Origin: Syngnathus acus
Lineage: Eukaryota > Chordata > Actinopteri > Syngnathiformes > Syngnathidae
DNA: 64,000 nucleotides
Direction: 5' to 3'
Assembly: GCF_901709675.1 (NCBI RefSeq)
Contig: NC_051091.1
Span: 3,437,967 to 3,501,966, forward strand
A program made the translations under genes and the position numbers. A model generated the notes under the pieces. It was not told the origin of the DNA. It made no database searches and saw only the letters and a list, made by a program, of their open reading frames with translations. Shown here in pieces: positions 35,601 through 43,100 of the stretch; positions within the stretch are counted from its first letter, which is position 1; every line of letters starts with the position of its first letter.

Positions 35601-37115
35601 CAAAAAAATGTTTGAACTGCTCTTTATCAAACCCTATGAGACAGTGTTGAATAATTTAGAGGAAGAGAGATTTGATATGCGTTTCCAAGGAAACTGAAAT
35701 GCACACAAACACAAAAGATACAAGAAACATGATTCAAGGCAGATAATAGCTGTAAATATATTCTATTCACACAGTGCTTGATGAAAGTACGCCTACTCTA
35801 AATTATTCAACTGTTTTGTTTTCCCAAGGAGAATACATTTCTTTTTTGTTTGTCTGTTTACAATTGTAAGCAGAAGGAATGATAAGAATTATAAATAACC
35901 TGAGCACCGATTCCTCACATGACCAAGGTTGAGCTGCGCATTTCAATTCATCTCAGCTCAGGTCTTACAGTGAACAGTTTGCGTGCGTTCTCCCTGCGCA
36001 CATGTGGGGGTGGTCTCCATGGGCTAACTTACTCCCACATCAAAACACTTCATTGAAGACTCTAAATTGCCCGTAGGTGCAAAAGTGAAGCTGTCTGCCT
36101 CCATCTGTCAGCCTTATGATTGACAGGTGACAAATGAGAGGTTACCGTACCTCACCTTCCCTGCAAATCTGGACGAATGGATATTCACCTCCTGTCTAAC
36201 GGCTTACATTCATAAAACACAAAAAAAGTAGACATCCCCCCCGAGGGGAAACGAGCCTAAACATGTCCGACTGAAACTAAAAAAGACATTCTGACAAGAT
36301 GTTCTATTCCAGCCCTGTGGGAAGCAGTTGTGCCCATGAAGTATTGGGTGTCAAGCACCACAGCGATATTTTTTAGTAAAGCTCTCTCCCTCGAGCTGGG
36401 TCACTGTTCTACAAGGCAAGTGGAATCTAAATTCATTCCTGCATCGGCACCAAAAAATATTCCTCCCCATTTCAGACAGTACTGTTTGACCTTGTTCTAA
36501 CTATGGCAACGCTGATGGCTGTTTTGTGAGCCCTGTCTTCTTTTTTGTGTTAGTATGAATCTAGCCGACTTTCGATGGGCATAATTAGATTGTTTTGTTA
36601 AATGCACAATGTGTAAACTTCAACATAATCAACAGCTCATTCACTGCCATGGCAGTTGAAATGGATCTTGGACGTCTATATCCGTCAATGGTAGCGAATG
36701 AGTTAACTTACTGTTTTAACGCTTTATTAGTTGTGAGCTGGTAGTAGTTTCTGATAAAGCAGGCCCCTTATATTATTACTAAGAGGGGGAAAATAATGCC
36801 GAAAGAGTTGAACTCATATTTGTTCAATTTTTTCGATTTTCACAAGCCAATGTTGGTTTTTAGGATAAGAAAGATACAAGATACTTTCTGCTTTCAAATT
36901 GAAAAATTGCTACGTATTTTGTGTTGAAACAATAATTTAATCATTTGATCTAATATACTGTTTTTTTTTTCAAGTTTTGTTACAAAGAGTAAAAGGTATC
37001 ACTAACCTTCCAGCGGGATGTCAACGGCTGTCGTAGTATGAAAGTTACAGATAAACGTGACTGTGGCCAGAATGCCAAATATTCTCCATCTTCTGTGTAA
37101 TGTCATGCTTTTCAT
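17443..37115 (-). CDS. chl1: chl1: CHL1-like neural cell adhesion molecule (L1 family), complete, 26 coding exons
   Basis: Single-pass type I membrane adhesion protein of neurons. Known L1-family roles are axon guidance, neurite growth and synapse function through homophilic and heterophilic binding outside and cytoskeletal linkage inside. I joined 26 exons using AG/GT sites and frame; lengths sum to 3558 nt (1185 residues plus stop) with all phases matching. Approximate domains: signal peptide 1-31, Ig1 37-131, Ig2 137-235, Ig3 245-343, Ig4 343-434, Ig5 434-527, Ig6 527-624, FNIII-1 624-724, FNIII-2 724-822, FNIII-3 822-929, FNIII-4 929-1030, stem 1030-1062, transmembrane 1063-1084, tail 1085-1185. 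Each Ig keeps its cysteine pair. CHL1 identity rests on [15 protein letters not shown] (Ig2), [11 protein letters not shown] (FNIII-3), KEKEDLHPD and DEKPLKGS (tail). Human CHL1 is about 1208 residues; this one is shorter in the membrane-proximal stem. Comparison with human CHL1 is from memory, not alignment. Paralogue a or b is undecided. Confidence 0.95.
17772..18183 (+). mobile_element. 0.41-kb MITE, copy 1 (CCGGACTATAAGGCGCACC family)
   Basis: Terminal inverted repeats of the form CCGTATTTTCCGGACTATAA at both ends (left copy partly decayed to a T run), with further internal copies of TATAAGGCGCACC in both orientations. TA flanks each side, consistent with a TA target duplication. No reading frame. 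It lies in chl1 intron 25. Confidence 0.85.
18225..18442 (+). repeat. 108-bp tandem duplication, two copies
   Basis: The unit starting GGCAAAAACCTGTGTAGCCC and ending CTGTCAAGCCCT occurs twice with period 108. The copies differ at only about one position (AATATATT versus AATACATT), so the duplication is recent. It begins about 40 bp from the end of the MITE at 17772-18183. Because 108 is a multiple of three it also creates a spurious repeated open frame. Confidence 0.93.
18600..18890. repeat. possible degraded DNA-transposon remnant
   Basis: AATAAAAACAGAATACAAGA followed by ATTTGCAAATCATTTTCAAC resembles the end of a high-copy fish DNA transposon. Later text (AATCAAAAGTTCAGCAAGAA) is loosely similar to its interior. 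Family not assigned. Confidence 0.35.
19640..19885. repeat. degenerate alternating purine-pyrimidine tract
   Basis: About 245 bp of TATA, TACATA and TATGTA text, with alternating purine-pyrimidine over long stretches. It lies inside chl1 intron 25. Long open frames on both strands here are a composition artefact. Confidence 0.8.
20382..20454 (-). CDS. chl1: chl1 coding exon 25: first cytoplasmic exon
   Basis: 73 nt, phase 1 in and phase 2 out. It encodes [20 protein letters not shown] and FCEY. The HPD tripeptide is the CHL1 feature linked to Hsc70/CSP/SGT chaperone recruitment. Two acceptors lie three bases apart (GAGCAG): the CAG gives YSVKEKED as in human, the GAG would insert one Ala. 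Human TFGEYS is TFCEYS here. Confidence 0.95.
21084..21215 (-). CDS. chl1: chl1 coding exon 24: transmembrane segment
   Basis: 132 nt, phase 1 to phase 1. It encodes [19 protein letters not shown], then [20 protein letters not shown] and GKYS. This is the near-invariant L1-family membrane exon (human ISTQGWFIGLMCAIALL). The helix spans about W1063-V1084, with a positively charged stop-transfer RNKGGK inside. The donor is TCAG/GTATGT. Confidence 0.97.
21535..21548 (+). repeat. run of 14 G
   Basis: An uninterrupted G run in chl1 intron 23 (a C run in the transcript). Confidence 0.95.
23308..23474. mobile_element. short MITE, second copy of the GATGGGAAAAT family
   Basis: GATGGGAAAATTAAGCTTC, then ATGAACCATTTGTTGTA, matches the 52.84-kb element. 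The right end (GAAGCTTCATTTTGCCGTCA) is the degraded inverted end. It abuts the 0.41-kb MITE at 23491 with about 16 bp between. Confidence 0.6.
23491..23901 (-). mobile_element. 0.41-kb MITE, copy 2, inverted relative to copy 1
   Basis: Same family as 17772-18183 and colinear with its reverse complement over the full length, including the central TTTAAATTTAGGAATTTGG and CAACAAATTACTTTATAATC blocks. Flanked by TA. It lies in chl1 intron 23. Confidence 0.87.
24051..24110 (-). CDS. chl1: chl1 coding exon 23 (probable): 60-nt stem exon
   Basis: Twenty codons giving [19 protein letters not shown], rich in Ser, Thr, Pro and Lys, between FNIII-4 and the membrane. Good sites bound it (TTTCTTTTCAG and ATAG/GTAGCA), and it is phase 1 to phase 1, so exon 22 can also join exon 24 directly. 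No recognisable counterpart in human CHL1, where a partial fifth FNIII module sits here. It could be an alternative or O-glycosylated stem segment. Sequence-only support. Confidence 0.65.
24111..25672 (-). other. chl1: chl1 intron 22
   Basis: 1.6-kb intron between FNIII-4 and the stem exon. AT-rich, with no repeat or additional exon recognised. Confidence 0.75.
25673..25852 (-). CDS. chl1: chl1 coding exon 22: FNIII-4, remainder
   Basis: 180 nt, phase 1 to phase 1. It encodes [39 protein letters not shown] and STTTLEA; human has YKFYLRACTSQGCGKPITEE and SSTLGEG. The donor is GCAA/GTGAGT. Confidence 0.95.
26015..26048 (+). repeat. solo end of the TATAAGGCGCACC MITE family
   Basis: GTATTTTTTGTACTATAAGG followed by TGCACC matches one terminal repeat of the 0.41-kb MITE, but no partner end is seen nearby. 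It lies in chl1 intron 21. Confidence 0.5.
26810..26932 (-). CDS. chl1: chl1 coding exon 21: FNIII-4, first part
   Basis: 123 nt, phase 1 to phase 1. It encodes [20 protein letters not shown] and [14 protein letters not shown]. Two nearby donors exist: CTAA/GTAGGT, which fits the phase of the next exon, and GTACCC four bases later, which does not. Confidence 0.93.
27053..27257 (-). CDS. chl1: chl1 coding exon 20: FNIII-3, remainder
   Basis: 205 nt, phase 0 in and phase 1 out. It encodes [39 protein letters not shown] and FKTPEG; human has INWWKTKSLLD and LDAFSEFHLTVLAYNSKGAG. Confidence 0.95.
27395..27510 (-). CDS. chl1: chl1 coding exon 19: FNIII-3, first part
   Basis: 116 nt, phase 1 in and phase 0 out. 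It encodes [20 protein letters not shown] and [11 protein letters not shown]; human has VINSTLVKVTW and DRVHGRLKGYQ. NSS is a sequon at the same place as human NST. Confidence 0.94.
27511..28676 (-). other. chl1: chl1 intron 18
   Basis: 1.2-kb intron between FNIII-2 and FNIII-3. Nothing further recognised in it. Confidence 0.8.
28677..28899 (-). CDS. chl1: chl1 coding exon 18: FNIII-2, remainder
   Basis: 223 nt, phase 0 in and phase 1 out. It encodes [39 protein letters not shown] and YSGED, matching human EQNGPGLEYRVTW and LYSGEDYP. The donor is GGCGAAGATT/GTGAGG. Confidence 0.95.
28900..29549 (-). other. chl1: chl1 intron 17
   Basis: 650-bp intron inside FNIII-2. No further feature seen. 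Confidence 0.8.
29550..29620 (-). CDS. chl1: chl1 coding exon 17: FNIII-2, first part
   Basis: 71 nt, phase 1 in and phase 0 out. It encodes [20 protein letters not shown] and INWE; human has APDRNPQNIRV and MIIKWEPL. Short but bounded by strong sites (TTTTCCACAG and GTAAGA). Confidence 0.93.
29809..30006 (-). CDS. chl1: chl1 coding exon 16: FNIII-1, second half
   Basis: 198 nt, phase 1 to phase 1. It encodes [39 protein letters not shown] and TERYKTPPT, close to human FRVIAVNEVGRSQPSQPSD and HHETPP. The donor is CACAG/GTCTAA, one of the weaker in the gene. Confidence 0.94.
30238..30339 (-). CDS. chl1: chl1 coding exon 15: FNIII-1, first half
   Basis: 102 nt, phase 1 to phase 1. It encodes [20 protein letters not shown] and [12 protein letters not shown], matching human DVPDPPENLHLSERQNRSVR and AGADHNSNIS. 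NSS is a glycosylation sequon. Confidence 0.95.
30567..30691 (-). CDS. chl1: chl1 coding exon 14: C-terminal part of Ig6
   Basis: 125 nt, phase 2 in and phase 1 out. It encodes [35 protein letters not shown] and LLMVL. NVS is a possible glycosylation site. Human has ISNVTLEDQGIYCCSAHTAL. Confidence 0.92.
30775..30940 (-). CDS. chl1: chl1 coding exon 13: N-terminal part of Ig6
   Basis: 166 nt, phase 1 in and phase 2 out. It encodes [34 protein letters not shown] and [18 protein letters not shown]. Neither an RGD (L1) nor the DGEA (mammalian CHL1) integrin-type motif is present; the equivalent stretch reads KDDMNIGL. Confidence 0.9.
31008..31174 (-). CDS. chl1: chl1 coding exon 12: C-terminal part of Ig5
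   Basis: 167 nt, phase 2 in and phase 1 out. Across the junction it gives [21 protein letters not shown], then [19 protein letters not shown]. Human has ENGTLQINRTTEEDAGSYSC at the same place. Confidence 0.94.
31606..31717 (-). CDS. chl1: chl1 coding exon 11: N-terminal part of Ig5
   Basis: 112 nt, phase 1 in and phase 2 out, the same size and phases as exon 7. It encodes [20 protein letters not shown], then [14 protein letters not shown] and the first two bases of the conserved Trp codon. The donor is ACTTG/GTGGGT. Confidence 0.93.
31977..32117 (-). CDS. chl1: chl1 coding exon 10: C-terminal part of Ig4
   Basis: 141 nt, phase 1 to phase 1. It encodes [20 protein letters not shown] and [15 protein letters not shown], matching human AVYQCEASNVHGTILANANI. 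The donor is ATGA/GTAAGC. Confidence 0.95.
   Translation of the reverse strand, partial: KRRRQTERCLMTPSFCTMPKHLTVRSISAKRPTHMEPSSPMQTSWS
32118..32763 (-). other. chl1: chl1 intron 9
   Basis: 646-bp intron inside Ig4. AT-rich, nothing further recognised. Confidence 0.8.
32764..32895 (-). CDS. chl1: chl1 coding exon 9: N-terminal part of Ig4
   Basis: 132 nt, phase 1 to phase 1. It encodes [39 protein letters not shown] and LPLH, aligning with human EEPPRWTKKPQ and EPQPTIKWRVNGSP. Confidence 0.95.
33159..33340 (-). CDS. chl1: chl1 coding exon 8: C-terminal part of Ig3
   Basis: 182 nt, phase 2 in and phase 1 out. It encodes [40 protein letters not shown] and YFTVIVE. The acceptor is TTCTTGAAG; the later CAG inside PTPQ would break the frame. 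Confidence 0.93.
33453..33564 (-). CDS. chl1: chl1 coding exon 7: N-terminal part of Ig3
   Basis: 112 nt, phase 1 in and phase 2 out. It encodes [20 protein letters not shown] and KLECIPEG, matching human RKPKLLLPPTESG and LLECFAEG. The donor is GATT/GTGAGT. Confidence 0.93.
33675..33704 (-). CDS. chl1: chl1 coding exon 6: 30-nt mini-exon between Ig2 and Ig3
   Basis: Ten codons (KSHGLSPEV plus split codons), phase 1 to phase 1, so it can be included or skipped without a frame change. It is bounded by TGCATTTCAG and a consensus GTGAGT donor. In mammalian CHL1 the Ig2-Ig3 linker is also variable and alternatively spliced; this exon is the likely fish counterpart. Alternative use is inferred, not shown. 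Confidence 0.8.
33863..34033 (-). CDS. chl1: chl1 coding exon 5: C-terminal half of Ig2
   Basis: 171 nt, phase 1 to phase 1. It encodes [20 protein letters not shown] and [17 protein letters not shown]. The CC pair and following residues are characteristic of CHL1 (human [15 protein letters not shown]). The donor is weaker, CACAA/GTAGGC, with a potential read-through into the intron. Confidence 0.95.
34262..34384 (-). CDS. chl1: chl1 coding exon 4: N-terminal half of Ig2
   Basis: 123 nt, phase 1 to phase 1. It encodes [19 protein letters not shown], then [19 protein letters not shown], aligning with human VPKFPKEKIDPLEVEEGD and LPCNPPKGLPPLHIYWMNI. The donor is ATCA/GTAAGT. Confidence 0.94.
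34812..35002 (-). CDS. chl1: chl1 coding exon 3: C-terminal half of Ig1
   Basis: 191 nt, phase 2 in and phase 1 out. It encodes [26 protein letters not shown] and [10 protein letters not shown], ending EFIVP. It carries the second Ig1 cysteine. The SNKLG segment is close to the FASNKLG/FASNRLG stretch reported to mediate neuropilin-1 interaction in L1/CHL1. NLT is a possible glycosylation site. Confidence 0.95.
35185..35293 (-). CDS. chl1: chl1 coding exon 2: N-terminal half of Ig1
   Basis: 109 nt, phase 1 in and phase 2 out. It encodes [12 protein letters not shown] and on to CEAKGNPMP, matching human VQQVPTIIKQSK and CEAKGNPEP. It contains the first Ig1 cysteine. The donor is GA/GTGAGT. 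Confidence 0.93.
35970..36130. repeat. old tRNA-SINE body fragment
   Basis: CAGTTTGCGTGCGTTCTCCC, then TTCATTGAAGACTCTAAATT and GCCCGTAGGTGCAAAAGTGA, match the conserved body of a common fish tRNA-derived SINE. The tRNA-like head is not visible. Confidence 0.6.
36637..36712. repeat. small inverted-repeat element
   Basis: CTCATTCACTGCCATGG at the left and the reverse complement of the right end (CTCATTCGCTACCATTG) pair imperfectly around about 40 bp. It resembles short MITEs frequent in fish. Confidence 0.5.
37007..37115 (-). CDS. chl1: chl1 coding exon 1: start codon and signal peptide
   Basis: Encodes [19 protein letters not shown] and on to AVDIPLE. A basic start, a hydrophobic core and a small-residue cleavage region (TTTA/VDIP) make a standard signal peptide; human CHL1 has AIEIPSS at the same place. 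The donor is GAAG/GTTAGT and the exon ends in phase 1. A second ATG (MTLHRRW, 37104) would also leave a good signal peptide. The frame stays open upstream to an ATG at 37271, but that lies beyond a likely acceptor at 37189-37190. Confidence 0.85.
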
Positions 37116-37188
37116 TGTTGATGTCAAGAAACGAGAGCTTTCCAATGTTTCCTCACTTTCTGTCTCCGGTGCAGTGAAGAGGTGGTAC
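37116..37188 (-). other. chl1: probable 5' UTR part of the first coding exon
   Basis: On the minus strand a pyrimidine-rich stretch ending TTCACAG lies at about 37189-37212 and would be an acceptor opening the exon at 37188, 73 nt before the chosen ATG. This implies at least one further non-coding exon upstream, as is usual for L1-family genes. Confidence 0.5.
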
Positions 37189-40100
37189 CTGTGAATGCAG
37201 AGCAGACGGAGAACCCCCCGTGAATCCACCCACGTGTTGGCAAAGCAAAAGGCAAACCCCAGACACAACAAATCCCCCGTGACTACTCTCTCTCGTCAGC
37301 CATGCGTAACCAGGCGCACTCAATATGTTCATTTGCGGCAACAGGGACTCTGCTCAACATGTAAATTTGGGTGAAATAGTCACATTAAAGTCTCCTCGCT
37401 ACCCACTCAAGTCAACCACCCACTCACACAGCACACCTTTCATCATTTTATCTTTTAAGTTTGATGTCTACCCCTGCATAAGGTGTATTTTCTTCCTTGC
37501 GACAATAAAAAAACAAATCATGATAGATTTAATGATGCCTGTCAAATGTTCACACTCATTCTGGCGTAACTAGAGAACGGTTTTACTGTCTAAACATCTG
37601 ACAATAAAGCTTTGCAAATTAACATGCAGCAACATGATTGCAGGTAGTTTTGCTGCCTGAGGGGTGTGAAGCATCGTTCAACTGATGTTTGACAATCAAA
37701 GTACCGTACCGCCTGCACTTACTGTTCCTGCACCTTTCCAGCTAACAGCCCAGATTGTGACCTTCTAATGAGCGCACGAGCGGTCAGAGAGCGGAAAGAG
37801 TGAAGTTGGGTCACTTTAGTGTCAAGCCTCTTGGGTGTACGTTCACTTGGCTTCCTCGTTTTGACTGCTAACCAGCGCACTATATCACGCTTGAGTAATT
37901 TGTTTAACAGATAACGCTGAAAACCTGCTAACACTTAAAGGGGTGTGGTACAAATTTATGGTGCAACTGATATGGGAAGTTTTTAGTTATGTGGTTTTAT
38001 TCACTCGTCCTTTAAGAATGCGCTCAAATTAACAAATGTATATGCCAACCAATAAAACAAACTGAATATATTTGCATTTCATTATTTATACTCTGATCGG
38101 AACTGTACACTTTGTGTTACAGCTTCGAGCTCATGTAGTTATGGGATTTAAAACCGGGCATTTTCAAATTGGGGAATACACTGGGGTCAATCTGAGCTAG
38201 ACGGAATGCAATTATTAATCAACCCGAGACGAAAGAACAAATTCAATTAATTCTTTCCAGACGTATTTTCAATTGAACATGCACTCTGAACTTAACAACC
38301 ATTCCTCAAGTTAATGGTATTAACTAGGGGCCCCGCGGGTCAATACTCGTATTCAAAGCAGCTTGTGACCTCAGCTCCACCCACATATATCAGCGACGGG
38401 GTTCAGGGCTTGAGGTTAGCATTACCCGCACGGCACTCAATAAAAATTCAGAGCTATTGACCGTATCTGGAGCTGGGTGTTTTGGCAGTATAAGTCGCGC
38501 TAAAAATAGCCCGAGGGCTTCATTTGTTTCCCACACATTTTGATTGATGTTGTTAAACGCTGAATAAAATCAAAAGGTAGAAGCTCGCTGTAATCGGCTC
38601 GTGCTTTGTTCATGGGATTGGCGCGGTTTCATAGGAGGAGTTCCAATTCCGTTGTTTTCCTAATGTCCGCATTTGCCAGCCAAAGGCCTCACTCCGCCCT
38701 CACCACTTCACATGGATTACATTTTGTTCACACTGTGCTTGATGATTTGTCTTCTGATTTAATTTCTCTCCCCCCCTATTAAACATTTATTGAAAACTAA
38801 CACTGCCATCTGGTAGTGGGAGGTTCACTAAGGACTTGACTGTGTCGAGTGTTAATGTCTACATTGAACTCGCGGCTATGCTGGCTATTCGACGTATACG
38901 ATGCGCATGAGCGGCCCCCTAAAGCTCGCTTGATTTAAAGACCCCAGGGTCTTCTTAATCCCCGCCCCTTTCAACAGCGATCGGACCAGCCGGAGATTGA
39001 TGAATCTGGCAGGAGGCTAAAAACTGTTCCCTGTTGGAAGGGAAGCCCAATACAAACCCAAACTTTGCTTAGCCAAGACTCAAAGGGGACAGATGCCCTG
39101 CAATGGAGGGGGCAAGGAGAAGTAAACAGTCAAGGGCAAATCAAAACATTTTCACGACTTTGAAAGTCTTGGTGTGACACTTATTCTTGAAAAGAAAGAA
39201 AGAAAGACGATTCAAATGTAGACAAAAACCGGTATGTTTTTTTTTTTGTCTCGTTCGTTTTTGCTCGACTAATCCTTTCTTGGTTTATCAAATTGCAGCA
39301 TGCCGGGGTCTTAACCTTACAATCAATTCCTCAATGTTCTGCGACGTGTTTAAGGATGAAGTAACCTGTCAATAGATGCGATAGATACAGATGTCGATCC
39401 CATCTAACATACTATTTTTACATTTTGGCTGAAAATTCTTTATCTCTACGACACACTGACTTATTGGTTGCTGAAAAAAATTGGCAAACCTGTATTTTTG
39501 GCAAGCTCCATCATCATATTCTGACCATCTGGCCTGGCCTTGCACCTTGGCTCTCACCCTCAAACACCTTGCAATACATTCACAATACTGCAATTTTACT
39601 CACTTCAATGCGAAACAACATGGAATGATTTCTAGCGAGGGACTTCCACTTGTTGTGGTGGGCGTTGCCGGGGTTCAGGAGAAACCACACAAAATTCGCT
39701 ACAGTAGCCTCTTTAGCTTCCCCATCTGCTGCTTTCTCACACAAAGACAACAGACAGGCACGTGTGGACCTCGTGTAGTTTACTGTGAAAGCCTCTAATA
39801 GGATTAGGCAGTTCGTCCGTCGTCTTGTCAGGCTGGATTAAAATATTGCCTTTGCTTAAAACCGGCAATGGCACTCCACACTCTTCTGACATTCATTATA
39901 ACGCTTATACAAAAAAAAAAAAAACGTGAATCATTGCTCGTTAAAAAGGAACCGCTTTACAAGGAGCATCAATTTTCTTTTTTTCCGCCGTGCATGTGTG
40001 ACTGCATTTACAAGCCACCGTATTTTCTTCATTATTTCCACATTTTTCCCACAAATGAATGTTTCCTCTGGCAATCATAAGCGCATTCAATTTGCTACTA

Positions 40101-40559
40101 CAAGCTCGGCCATGCGAGTCTATTATTCAAAACATTATCGCTAAAACAAAATCTGAAACAAGACACTAAATGAGATTGGAAAGTGAGAACAATATTGGAT
40201 AATTTGCTTCCAATTTTGATGCCCTTCCATAGCGTGACAGTTCAATTATGCCACTATTAATATTTCAGGAGTGTGTAGCATTAACTAGCTGTGTGAATTT
40301 GGCAGAGGATGAGAGCGGAAATGATGAAGCTGAGAGTGAAGAAATGAGGCTCGGTTGGAGTTGGATATAGATTGGCTGAAGCGAGGAACTGGGGTCTGTG
40401 ACCCCGTGTGTTCTGGATCAACTAATGAAGTGTGACCTCCCTGATCCAATATGAACCCTATGAAGCAGTAAGGGTCCATACCGCTGTCACAAATCAGTAA
40501 AAAAGAAAGCAAAGAAAGAAGCGGAAGAGTCATACCCTCTTTTTTGGATCATTAAATCC

Positions 40560-40720
40560 TACCGTGGTGCCTTGAGATACAATTTGAAATCATTCTGTGA
40601 CAATGCTCATAAATCAAAACACTCACATTTCAAATCATCTTTCCCCACTGAAATGAATGGGAATGGCATTAATCCGCTCCAGCGTTTCCCCCAAAACAAC
40701 AAAAATGGCTGTAATGAGGA
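40560..40720. repeat. dispersed fish repeat (CTTGAGATAC / ATGAATGGGAATGGCATTAA)
   Basis: TACCGTGGTGCCTTGAGATA, then CACTGAAATGAATGGGAATG and GCATTAATCCGCTCCAG, match wording of a repeat common in fish genomes. Internally degraded, no coding content. Confidence 0.55.
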
Positions 40721-43083
40721 AAAATAACAATCCATAACCTTATAGAATGTTTCCACTCTCCTACCCACCTTGGCCAACCATTTCCGGACTGAAATATGTA
40801 ATCTCATTATTGGCACATGTTGTATGGATGTCAAAACAATGCTGTCCTCTTTGTGAACCCGTTAATATGTTGAAGCTGAAGTTGTGCTGCACCTGTCTGT
40901 ATCTCATCTTACAGCTTTTTCATCATAGCGCTTCTGATCTGGTGTCTTTGAAGCCCTACAGACGTGCCCCCTGCCTAGGACCGTAATCACATTAGTGTGG
41001 GAGCCTTGCCCAGTGACCAGCAGAGAGATGAATTCACAAGTTGGACTGCACCAACTGACCTAATATTTTTTTGGGGAAAGGACAACGTTTTTCTCTCTGC
41101 ATTCATTCTCTTGGTTTGAGTAATGCCGGCAATTGCTCCTGGCATATCTATGCCACAGCAGGACATGATTAATGGCAGTTATTTCTCAAAGTTTTCCATG
41201 AATCAAAAGCTGAAGCAATATATTCAAGTCAGTCATACCAGAGTTCTGTTTTCAGGCAGACTAAGAGAATACAGTACATACATAAAGAGCATCATTAGCT
41301 GTAATTCAGTGCTTGAATTTCCTGTTCTGGTTCTGAGCAGCGCATCTGGACAATACTACACCGGCTATGCTGTATGTGGTGTACTTCCTGTCATAGGGTC
41401 AGGCTGAGGTTGTGTTGAGACAAATCCATTGGAATGATTACAAGCCAGACACTCGAGATTTACATCACAGTGTCAGTATTTATTCGAAATACTAAAGTGT
41501 TATAAACATGGTCAAATTGAATAATATGTTTATATTGTTGAAAATCTCACCCGTTCAGATCAGCATCTACGTTCATATGTTATATGGAAATAATTTTTAG
41601 GTATAAGTGTAAAACTGCATCACAAACATTTCTGCTTGGCAAATAAAAATGTCATCCCCAGGTAAAGAAAGCTGCGTCTGAGTGCGTCATCCAAGAAGGA
41701 AATGCCTCAACATGCATATAAATATGCTACACATGATACATATGGTATGCATATACATACTTACAACAAGTGACATCATCCTTTCCTCCGGTCCCCATAA
41801 GGAAAGTATATATTCCCTTCAAATGCAATAACATCCAGTATAAATCAGCAAGTAACTATTCGCAAAAAAAAAAAAAAAAAAAGAGAGAGAGCTGAGCTGC
41901 TTTGTTTGGCTTCATACAGGCTTGATATGGAGGAAAAGCAGCACTGAGGGTCGTGGTCACATATGTTGCCTAAAGCCTGTGCCTTGGTTAAGACGCTCAT
42001 TAAGCCTCTGACAATCAATCCGGCCGGCAAAGCCCCATGTAAAAGGCTATTCACATGGAGAGTACAAAAGAGTGATGGAATGCAACTTCCAGTCCCCGAT
42101 CCCTCCTTGTGGCACACAAAAAGAGACAAAGCTGTATGAAAATTTCATCACTGAAAGAAAATCACAAGTATTAATGTGATCCTGCAAGAAGATGATGTCA
42201 AAGATAGAATTGATGGAAACAGAACAATGTACGGTCCTTTACTGTTGACCATACCGTACCTACTCCTGCTGATCTACTCTTTTGAAGCACACACAGTTTG
42301 TTGCACGGCAAGGAACAAATGAACTAATCGACCGATTTAGACTTTTGGCATTACACAGAACCGGATTGTTCTACTCTGATGAACAGGGAGCTCCATTCTA
42401 TGGCTACACAGACGGACCGAGGCTTGGTGACATGTCAAGTGAAAGCTCGGTGAAGTGCTGAGAATGTTGATAAGAACCTTCCACCAAAAGCACAAGCTCG
42501 CTCCCACAGCACACGGGTGGGGGGTGTACACCAGGTGCACTCAATCTGGATGATGTATGATGGAGGGACTGGTCTTAGATTTGGGTTTTACCAAGGAGAA
42601 AGGCAGAAATGAGAAAGGGGGATGGTCATGCTTGAATTATGCTGATGTGGTGTATAAGAGCGGTGGAAATGCAACAAAAGCTTGATTCCACAACTTGCAG
42701 CCACGGAGAGGATGGTTTGGAATATGAAACACTATCATTTTAGTTTGTTTTTTTAACAATATAAACACATAGGTGATACTGGATCTGGTGAAGGACGTTT
42801 TTGAGGGGCGGAGATCAAATGAGTGCGGTCAGCCAAAGTCAGTAATTGAGAGCACTCGGACCTCTGTGCATTGCCTGTGCCAGATCCTCAGGGCCCGTGA
42901 GCACTCATTAAGCCACAACAGGATGGAGCTGCCATTACAGCCACAGAAACACAGGCAAGCCTTGTGAGCGCTTTACAAATGCTGAGTGTGGTCATGGAAG
43001 CTGAGGGAGGTGGGGGACTACCAAGACAGGCAGTTCCGAAACACAAACCTGGCATTGCCCTGGACTCAACCCCGGGGGGAAAG

Positions 43084-43100
43084 CCCCCCCCCCCCCCCCC
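43084..43100 (+). repeat. run of 17 C
   Basis: An uninterrupted C run preceded by CCCCGGGGGGAAAG. Confidence 0.95.

Larger units (their letters stand above)
35294..37006 (-). other. chl1: chl1 intron between signal-peptide exon and Ig1
   Basis: 1.7-kb intron. It contains an old SINE fragment (about 35.97-36.13 kb) and a small inverted-repeat element (about 36.64-36.71 kb). No extra exon, such as the short N-terminal mini-exon known in some L1-family genes, was recognised. Confidence 0.75.

Noticed and set aside
43084-43100. Possible G-quadruplex regulatory element
   Set aside because: A single homopolymer run without spaced G-tracts or promoter context; recorded only as a simple repeat.
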